Assembly (NCBI GenBank): GCA_016839905.1 | Contig: JAEOTJ010000474.1 | Location: 1-19,213, forward strand | Direction: 5' to 3' | DNA: 19,213 nt | Source of the DNA: Promethearchaeota archaeon | GTDB lineage: Archaea > Asgardarchaeota > Lokiarchaeia > Sigynarchaeales > SOKP01 | In this document: positions 12,912 to 19,213 of the stretch, piece after piece | How positions within the stretch are numbered: the first letter of the stretch is position 1 | Layout: the number at the start of each line of letters is the position of its first letter | Position numbers and translations under genes: made by a program | The notes under the pieces: model-generated | Seen by the model: only the letters and a program-made list of their open reading frames with translations | The model's database searches: none | Told to the model about the DNA's origin: nothing

Positions 12912-15900
12912 ATGAATAAAATGAAATATAAAAGGTCAATTTTAGTATCTCTCATCATTTTTTGCGTTGTAAGCTCTAGCATTTTACCATATATACTTGC
13001 GGATGATCCACCCCCTCCAGATCCTCCTATTATCGTGGATGGAGATTATCTCTTCTTGAATGATCCTGCTGCGGGAACATATATTTTTACAGCGAAGGAA
13101 GAATGTTATCTCCTCGTTGAAGTGGAAAACATAGATTTCACGGAAATAACTCTTGATGGAGAGATATATGAATTGAGCTATGGAATTAACATATTTACCA
13201 AACAATTCGAGTCAGACTTTACAAATCATGAATTAATAATAGATGCTGCGAATTCAGATTATATTAAATGGATTACAGTCGAACCACTGTTCATAGAAGA
13301 AGGAACAACACTGGAATTGGATAAAGATACATTTACAGAAATTCCATTTAAAGCGGGTGGTTATATAACGATTTTAGTTCAACCTAATTTTTTATATAAT
13401 TGGTTATATGTAGAGCTAGATGGAGTTGTGTTTAAACGTTTTTATGACACAATAGATTATCCCGAAATCCCAAGCCAATGGTATAGTTATTTATATGAAG
13501 GTGGAGGATATATTAGATTTGATTCTTACTTAGAACCGGGAGATCATGTTTTAAAACTAAAAGGGGATGGCGAACTACTATATAAAATAATCGTTAATCT
13601 AGATTGGGACGGGGATGAATTATATAATGTTGTAGAGGTTCAGAATGAGCTTTTTTATGACATAGATCCAAGAACTCCTGATGTTTGGGGCTTTTTTGAA
13701 AAAGCCAAATCAATAGCATTGATTGGTGAAGAGGAAGGAACATATTCACGGGGGGCTTTTACATTTTACCTGCCCGAGGTTCCGATGCCTTCAGAATTAA
13801 ATATTGATGTGATTAATGGCTATTATAAAGACTTTATTATTGACGAGGATGCATTAACATACAAAGATCTTATTATTGAGAAGGATGGGACTACTCCTCC
13901 AATTGAATTGACTTATCCTGATTTATTAGATACAGGATGGCACACAATAGAGTATTTATTTTCAGCAAACCAATATAATGAGATCTCGTTTAGGATTTCT
14001 GATGAAGTAATTGAAATCATCGAGATCTCGGAATTCATAGATTCTGACGGTGATGGAGTAAAGGATCAAGAAGAATTGTCAAATGGAATGGACATTTATA
14101 AATCGGATTCAGATGATGATGGACTTCCAGATAAATATGATTCTTCACCATTAAATTCGTTAATTTTAGATAGAACCACAATTCATCAAATGGTAATTCC
14201 AACTGAACAAAATAAAGACTCAATGATAACTTTACAAGTGAAAAAGCCAACCAATGATTATTCGACCAAGGGAATCAATAGATTATGGAGAGACACATTG
14301 AATGTTACCATCACTCCCGTTCTTCGAATGTTTGGAAATAAAGAAGAGATAGGCGTGAGTGGATCGGGTGAAATCATAACAGCGGATATGACTTTAGGAG
14401 ATCTTGAAGACTTATGGTGTGAGCCCGGTAAAGATATTAATCTTATAACGGGAGAAGATCCAGATTATACTAAAGTTGGAGATCCACTTCCAAGAGTCAA
14501 TAATCCTGAAGGAGAATTTATGTTCATTTTTCCAAAATCTTCACAAAAAAGTCTTGAATATGATATAACTTTTCCAAAAGAACACCTTGCAAAATCAGAT
14601 GGATTTTTAGATTTAAGATTTGATTTTAAGTGGCTAATAACCAATTATGATAGGGAGACGGGGAATACGGAAATCTTGCATTATTACGATTTTAAAGAAG
14701 ATATTATAGTTCAAACATGGTCAAAAAGAGAAATTGAGAGCATTGATTATATATTAGCCTCGCCAGATTCATTCGTTGATCATAAGATCTTATGGTCATT
14801 GGTTCAGAATCCAGATTTAAGAACTCAGCCAAACGCAGGTCCTGACCTCTATGGAGTCTCTTATGATATTATTGGGGAGGGAACGGTAGACTATTCTAAA
14901 ATAGGAGAACAAGTGAAAATTGACATTGAAAACTATTATGCTGGAATCCCAGATCCTATTCTTGAGAATGAAGTATTATATGCTGCAGGATTAATGAACA
15001 ATCAAGATCTTCTTAAAATTATCAACTTGAATTCAATTGTGGATCCCACCTTTGAGCAGATTCACCAAGGAGATTATGATTGCTTTATAAGTTTTAATTC
15101 TATAAGTAATGTATATGGAGAGGGAGAATATGGAATGGGCGATACACAAGTTCAAGGAGACTCTAAGATCAACTATGCAATTACGTATAATGACTATTCA
15201 GATGATCAAACAACCTTGATAGAACAGAGAGCAACAATAATGGAAATGCCCATTTCAATTGAAGTGGAGTCATATCCGACCTCAACAGTCCTAAAGATTA
15301 CAAATTCAATGGGGGAAGAAATTCCATTGGACGAGATTCCAACTTCTTTAGATCAAGAATTCCATGATTTAATAACATTTCATGATCAAATTTATATTGA
15401 AAATGATGATATGGGTGATGGAATCCCAACAATTCATTTTAACGAAGATACTGATACATACAAGGAATTATTTGATAACCGCCCTTTTGAAGTAGAAAAA
15501 GGAGAGTTATTTTTTGGTTCTTATTCTTTCCCGGAATCCATAGATTTTTTTACAAGTGCTTATAAATTTGAATTAGTCATGTATGATCTTAGAGATTATT
15601 GCATTGAACTTGCTAAAATTGACCCACATTATGAACCATATCTTTTGCGACTTAATGATCATTTTGTTCTCAGTGATCCAAATAATATTTATGACACTAA
15701 CGTGATTAGTAAAGTCACGGCTACTTTAACGGACCCGGACACAATTTGTGATGCTAAACTGACATATTTAAGACGATTATATTTGACTGATGGAATGGAT
15801 TTTTTTCTATTTGCCTTAGACGATTTCTTAGATATAGATAATCCTAATATAGGTGTATTTACTGATTTTTTTGAAACAAGTCAGATTGCAATACGAGAAT

Positions 15901-18900
15901 TAGAGGCTATGGGTGAACCTTGTCCCGTACAAGGAGCAAAAATTCTCACCAGAAAACAAGCAAGGATGATTGGGGCAGTGTCAATCGCAATGGGGGCAAT
16001 AACCGTTCTTTTTGGAGTAGTAGAGATGATGTCGCTGGCGGCACGTGCAGCAGAGGGAGAGTTTAAGGATAGAGAAGCAGAATTTCTGATGAGGATGACG
16101 GGGGCTGCTTGCAACACGCTTCTAGGCGGCTTTGCATTTCTTACTGGAGTATTTTTATTTACTTCAACTTTCTCTGCGAAATATGGAAAAACACTTTTAA
16201 AATATGCTGATTTTTGTGGGAAAGGAATGACTGCACTAGGAATAATTGTTAATTTAATAGGAATGGCAACGCTATTGATCCAATTAAGCACTGGAGCCAT
16301 AAGTTTGTATGGATTTGGTGTTGAGTTTGCAGAACTCGTTATTGAAATCGTCATTGATGTTGCTATAGGATTGGCCGTATCTGCGGGATTAATATCTTCG
16401 GGTGCTGGTATTGCACTTGGGCTGGTAGTAGCAGGACTTAGTTTGCTTGGAGCATGGTTAGAGCACGTTCTCAATGATCCAAAATGGGAAGTGAAAACCT
16501 CAGAAGACCCTGACTCGGGCAGTCGATTAATTATACCAGATTCAACTAAAAGAAGCATAAGACGACATGGAAGCTTGAGAGTTGGGGATAGAATTGAATT
16601 CTATTTAAATGCTGAAAATGAAGGGAATCGTCCTGTATGGTTTCGGACAAGATTTAAGGTAGATGGGGGAAGTTGGGATGGATATCATGGCCGATGGAGC
16701 TCTAGTTCTTATGATCCTGATGAGTCTTTTAGCAGAACAATGGGCTCGAATATCGGAACAGGCACTACAGATCTGCATTTTCAATTACAAATGAATATGG
16801 AATGGTCAAAAGCGGTATATCTCTTTTTTATACCTCTGCCTCCAGAGAGAGTGGATGGATTTGATTATGATAAATCCACTTCAATGGGAATGCCTGCCCT
16901 TGAGAGCACGATTACTGAGTTTTATGCTCAAACAGCAGAATACATGAACGTGGAACAATTAATTAATAAATATGAGCAATCAGTACAAGAATACAAGTAT
17001 AAGGACGCGTACTTAACTGCAGGTGAGATTATGGATCGGATTTCCTCTCAAAATCAAATGAATTGGATTGATTTTATGATACTTGACCAAGATAAGCAAG
17101 ATTATAGTGATACACATTATCGATATAGAGCAAATGATTATGATGAATTTAGTAGATTATTGAGAAGATATTGGGATCAAGGATTTAGAGCCATGGAACC
17201 TGAGTTTATTGGGGTGGGATTTATCTTTTTTGGTAATTTAAATTACTACGCTTGGTATTATTCAGATGGAAATATACTCATTCCTAAAGAATGGTTTGAT
17301 GCGGATTGGGCGCTTTTTGAAGAATATTTTTTTAAAAGAATCGAGCTACCTTTCTGGGGTATTAATATGGGTGTTGATGTATGGGACGAGATAATTGATA
17401 TTGACCCCGTGACAAATTCAGGAGAAGTGAATATTGATTTCGATTTTGGACTATCATATCATATGTATGATAATGTTAAAAGTGTAAGATGTCAGTTTAC
17501 CTTACCCGATGGATTTGTTGATGAATCCCTCTCCAATGTGTATTCAACTACGTTTGATATAATATCAGTGTCTAATTCACCTGATATTAGTTTTATTATT
17601 GAACAATATGATTCTAGTATTGGAATGGGGATTTATTACATAGATTTAGAAATATTTTTATTACCATCATTAGAGGTAGTTTATAGAGGATCAATTCCCA
17701 TTAGATTAATGGGATATAGACAAATAGATTTAATTACTTACACTCCTGTAGAGCCAATTATTCCTGGTGATCTGTTCTTAGCAGCCGAAACGATTAATTC
17801 AGGTACAACTAACGAATATTTAGAAGTAAAAGTCGAAGGTATTCCCGAAAATTTCATATACACGGGCTTATACCCGGATGATTTTCTTGATGGCAAGCAA
17901 TATTTCACCATGTACCCCAATGATTATAGGGAAGCTTTCATAATAAACCCGCCAAGGCATCATACTACCTTGCCTGGAGATTATACATATGATATAACAA
18001 TTAACGATCCAGATCCAGACTATGGCACGATATTTCATACCTATAGCGACACATTTGAAGTGGCAGAATTTTATGATTTTGAATTTCTATGTACTACCCC
18101 AGATATTTCAATTTTTGATTTTGAAGAAGCAATTTATAATTTTGAGATTATAAATTTAGGGAACGTGCCGCAAACATTCGATCTCAGCTTGAGCGAATTG
18201 ATTCTCGCCTCTGGAGTCTTTTCAAAAGATATTATCACAATAAATCCCGGTGAAAGTGATTCTTTTAGTCTAACATTAGATCCTACAACTTGGGGAAACC
18301 AGGAATTTAAGATTTTTGCTATATCAGAACACAATTCCGCTGAGATTCAATTATCCATTGAAATAACCGATGATGACCAAAACAAGCCAGTTTTATCGAA
18401 CCTCGAAATCATTGATACACCTTTAGATATCACGGTAAGCTTTGATGTTCTAAACGAAATCGAGGGGGACGACCAAGGAGTTTCTGACATAAAAATATGC
18501 GTTGATGATATATTATTTATTTCTTATCAGCCTGATCCAAGTGAGACATCATTTTCATTTACTTTCGATAACAGTTGGTTATATGAATATGGAACTCATG
18601 AAGTTAGAATCGAGGTAATCGATGATGATGATGATGTTGTAGGTGATGCTCTAATTACAACTGAATACGGGTATTTTGAAACGACTCCAAGCGATATGAT
18701 GGAATATGTTCTATGGGAAATTGACGAGCTAAAGGATTTCATAGATGACAATGTCTTCTTCCTTTATGATTGGGTTCTCATCAATCAATTAAATAAGGCG
18801 GGAGCAAAGGTTCAGACAGCGCTTGATTGGTATAATGCAGGAGCCCAGACGAAACCGATAATTCTGGATAAACTTGCCAAGTCAAATTTAGATTTATTAG

Positions 18901-19213
18901 ATATATTAAATAGGATATTAAATGATTGGAGTTTAATTTCCGAGGCTGATGGCGATTATATCTCGAAGGAGTCTCATAAAATTAGAGATCATATAACACT
19001 TACAATGGGCGCAATAGTTGGAACCATTTCCGCTTTAAAAACAGCCGATAACATTATTGCAATTGAACAATTAGCTGATAAGATTTTCGACGAGCAAAAC
19101 TTATTCGTGGCATTATCCATAGATATTTTTCTCTGGGAAGCTGCCGATAATCTAGATAATGCTTTAATAACGATGTCACTGGATTGGACGACAATCCCAC
19201 TCATCTTAGAGGA
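12912..19213 (+). CDS. Giant exported protein with calcium loops and internal membrane-helix cluster, C-terminus beyond window (2100+ aa)
   Basis: ATG at 12912 (another at 12921) and an open frame to the right edge. Signal peptide: MKYKRSILVSLIIFCVVSSS, cleavage likely after ILA before DDPPPP (about residue 34). Residues 35-380 are beta-rich, Ig-like by look. Calcium-loop motifs of the thrombospondin-3 kind appear at about 231 (DWDGDELYNVVEV, then DIDPRTPD) and 377-413 (DSDGDGVKDQEE and DSDDDGLPDKYD). Residues about 415-1000 are mixed, without a family I know. Residues about 1019-1183 are strongly hydrophobic and Gly/Ala-rich, with four or five possible membrane helices (GAVSIAMGAITVLFGVV, LLGGFAFLTGVFLF, GIALGLVVAGLSLLGAWL). 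Then come beta-rich parts, a CARDB/NEW-like domain about 1730-1815 (NFEIINLGNVPQTFDLSL, PGESDSF), an Ig-like unit with DDDDD, and a helical end. Probably surface-located. Not truncated inside the window; no enzyme motif seen. Confidence 0.85.
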   Translation, partial: MNKMKYKRSILVSLIIFCVVSSSILPYILADDPPPPDPPIIVDGDYLFLNDPAAGTYIFTAKEECYLLVEVENIDFTEITLDGEIYELSYGINIFTKQFESDFTNHELIIDAANSDYIKWITVEPLFIEEGTTLELDKDTFTEIPFKAGGYITILVQPNFLYNWLYVELDGVVFKRFYDTIDYPEIPSQWYSYLYEGGGYIRFDSYLEPGDHVLKLKGDGELLYKIIVNLDWDGDELYNVVEVQNELFYDIDPRTPDVWGFFEKAKSIALIGEEEGTYSRGAFTFYLPEVPMPSELNIDVINGYYKDFIIDEDALTYKDLIIEKDGTTPPIELTYPDLLDTGWHTIEYLFSANQYNEISFRISDEVIEIIEISEFIDSDGDGVKDQEELSNGMDIYKSDSDDDGLPDKYDSSPLNSLILDRTTIHQMVIPTEQNKDSMITLQVKKPTNDYSTKGINRLWRDTLNVTITPVLRMFGNKEEIGVSGSGEIITADMTLGDLEDLWCEPGKDINLITGEDPDYTKVGDPLPRVNNPEGEFMFIFPKSSQKSLEYDITFPKEHLAKSDGFLDLRFDFKWLITNYDRETGNTEILHYYDFKEDIIVQTWSKREIESIDYILASPDSFVDHKILWSLVQNPDLRTQPNAGPDLYGVSYDIIGEGTVDYSKIGEQVKIDIENYYAGIPDPILENEVLYAAGLMNNQDLLKIINLNSIVDPTFEQIHQGDYDCFISFNSISNVYGEGEYGMGDTQVQGDSKINYAITYNDYSDDQTTLIEQRATIMEMPISIEVESYPTSTVLKITNSMGEEIPLDEIPTSLDQEFHDLITFHDQIYIENDDMGDGIPTIHFNEDTDTYKELFDNRPFEVEKGELFFGSYSFPESIDFFTSAYKFELVMYDLRDYCIELAKIDPHYEPYLLRLNDHFVLSDPNNIYDTNVISKVTATLTDPDTICDAKLTYLRRLYLTDGMDFFLFALDDFLDIDNPNIGVFTDFFETSQIAIRELEAMGEPCPVQGAKILTRKQARMIGAVSIAMGAITVLFGVVEMMSLAARAAEGEFKDREAEFLMRMTGAACNTLLGGFAFLTGVFLFTSTFSAKYGKTLLKYADFCGKGMTALGIIVNLIGMATLLIQLSTGAISLYGFGVEFAELVIEIVIDVAIGLAVSAGLISSGAGIALGLVVAGLSLLGAWLEHVLNDPKWEVKTSEDPDSGSRLIIPDSTKRSIRRHGSLRVGDRIEFYLNAENEGNRPVWFRTRFKVDGGSWDGYHGRWSSSSYDPDESFSRTMGSNIGTGTTDLHFQLQMNMEWSKAVYLFFIPLPPERVDGFDYDKSTSMGMPALESTITEFYAQTAEYMNVEQLINKYEQSVQEYKYKDAYLTAGEIMDRISSQNQMNWIDFMILDQDKQDYSDTHYRYRANDYDEFSRLLRRYWDQGFRAMEPEFIGVGFIFFGNLNYYAWYYSDGNILIPKEWFDADWALFEEYFFKRIELPFWGINMGVDVWDEIIDIDPVTNSGEVNIDFDFGLSYHMYDNVKSVRCQFTLPDGFVDESLSNVYSTTFDIISVSNSPDISFIIEQYDSSIGMGIYYIDLEIFLLPSLEVVYRGSIPIRLMGYRQIDLITYTPVEPIIPGDLFLAAETINSGTTNEYLEVKVEGIPENFIYTGLYPDDFLDGKQYFTMYPNDYREAFIINPPRHHTTLPGDYTYDITINDPDPDYGTIFHTYSDTFEVAEFYDFEFLCTTPDISIFDFEEAIYNFEIINLGNVPQTFDLSLSELILASGVFSKDIITINPGESDSFSLTLDPTTWGNQEFKIFAISEHNSAEIQLSIEITDDDQNKPVLSNLEIIDTPLDITVSFDVLNEIEGDDQGVSDIKICVDDILFISYQPDPSETSFSFTFDNSWLYEYGTHEVRIEVIDDDDDVVGDALITTEYGYFETTPSDMMEYVLWEIDELKDFIDDNVFFLYDWVLINQLNKAGAKVQTALDWYNAGAQTKPIILDKLAKSNLDLLDILNRILNDWSLISEADGDYISKESHKIRDHITLTMGAIVGTISALKTADNIIAIEQLADKIFDEQNLFVALSIDIFLWEAADNLDNALITMSLDWTTIPLILE

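Noticed and set aside
15881..16558. 225-codon minus-strand frame inside the giant gene
   Set aside because: It is the complement of the hydrophobic Gly/Ala-rich helices and reads as Ser/Pro/Ala/Ile-rich low-complexity sequence; the plus frame is continuous with the rest of the gene.

Overview
The window looks like an accessory region of an AT-rich archaeal genome. An Asgard archaeon of the Lokiarchaeia type is my best guess. The evidence is archaeal TATA boxes (TTTAAATA-like) about 22-55 bases before starts, several apparently leaderless genes, almost no strong Shine-Dalgarno sites, and long secreted beta-propeller proteins that end in one membrane helix plus a basic tail. Leucine-rich repeat and calcium-loop proteins fit the same picture. 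The lineage is inferred; there is no rRNA or marker gene here.

Layout. (1) 1-1623, minus: the first 541 residues of a TnpB/Cas12-like RuvC nuclease with an unusually long N-terminal part; it runs off the left edge. (2) 1624-4773: sparse DNA with a broken zinc-finger gene, four small unknown genes (two of them apparent paralogs), and a gene-free stretch rich in hairpins that ends in a hairpin plus T-run. (3) 4774-11456, minus: three paralogous surface proteins. Each has a signal peptide, exactly seven SBBP-type repeats (one seven-bladed propeller) and a C-terminal membrane anchor, and each is preceded by the same promoter module. The first adds three fibronectin-III-like domains. The second has a zinc-ribbon tail in another frame, reachable through an A10 run. 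The third ends inside the debris of a leucine-rich repeat gene. A small two-helix membrane protein lies between the second and third. (4) 11457-12911: short tandem repeats, a 187-residue unknown gene, and a decayed copy of the small membrane protein, broken by a 4-base deletion. (5) 12912-19213, plus: the first 2100 residues of a giant exported protein with calcium-binding loops and an internal cluster of hydrophobic helices; it runs off the right edge.

How the genes may work together. The three propeller proteins and the giant protein are cell-surface or exported products, probably involved in surface structure, adhesion or sensing. The most interesting signal is the A-homopolymer just after the membrane helix in two propeller genes. 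It has 12 A in one and 10 A in the other, while 11 A would give both the same downstream reading frame. In the second gene that frame carries a four-CxxC zinc-ribbon domain, making a possible extracellular-propeller / membrane / cytoplasmic zinc-ribbon receptor whose tail depends on slippage, or was lost by it. The window as a whole shows heavy decay: in-frame stops, frameshifts, slippage deletions and fused gene remnants.
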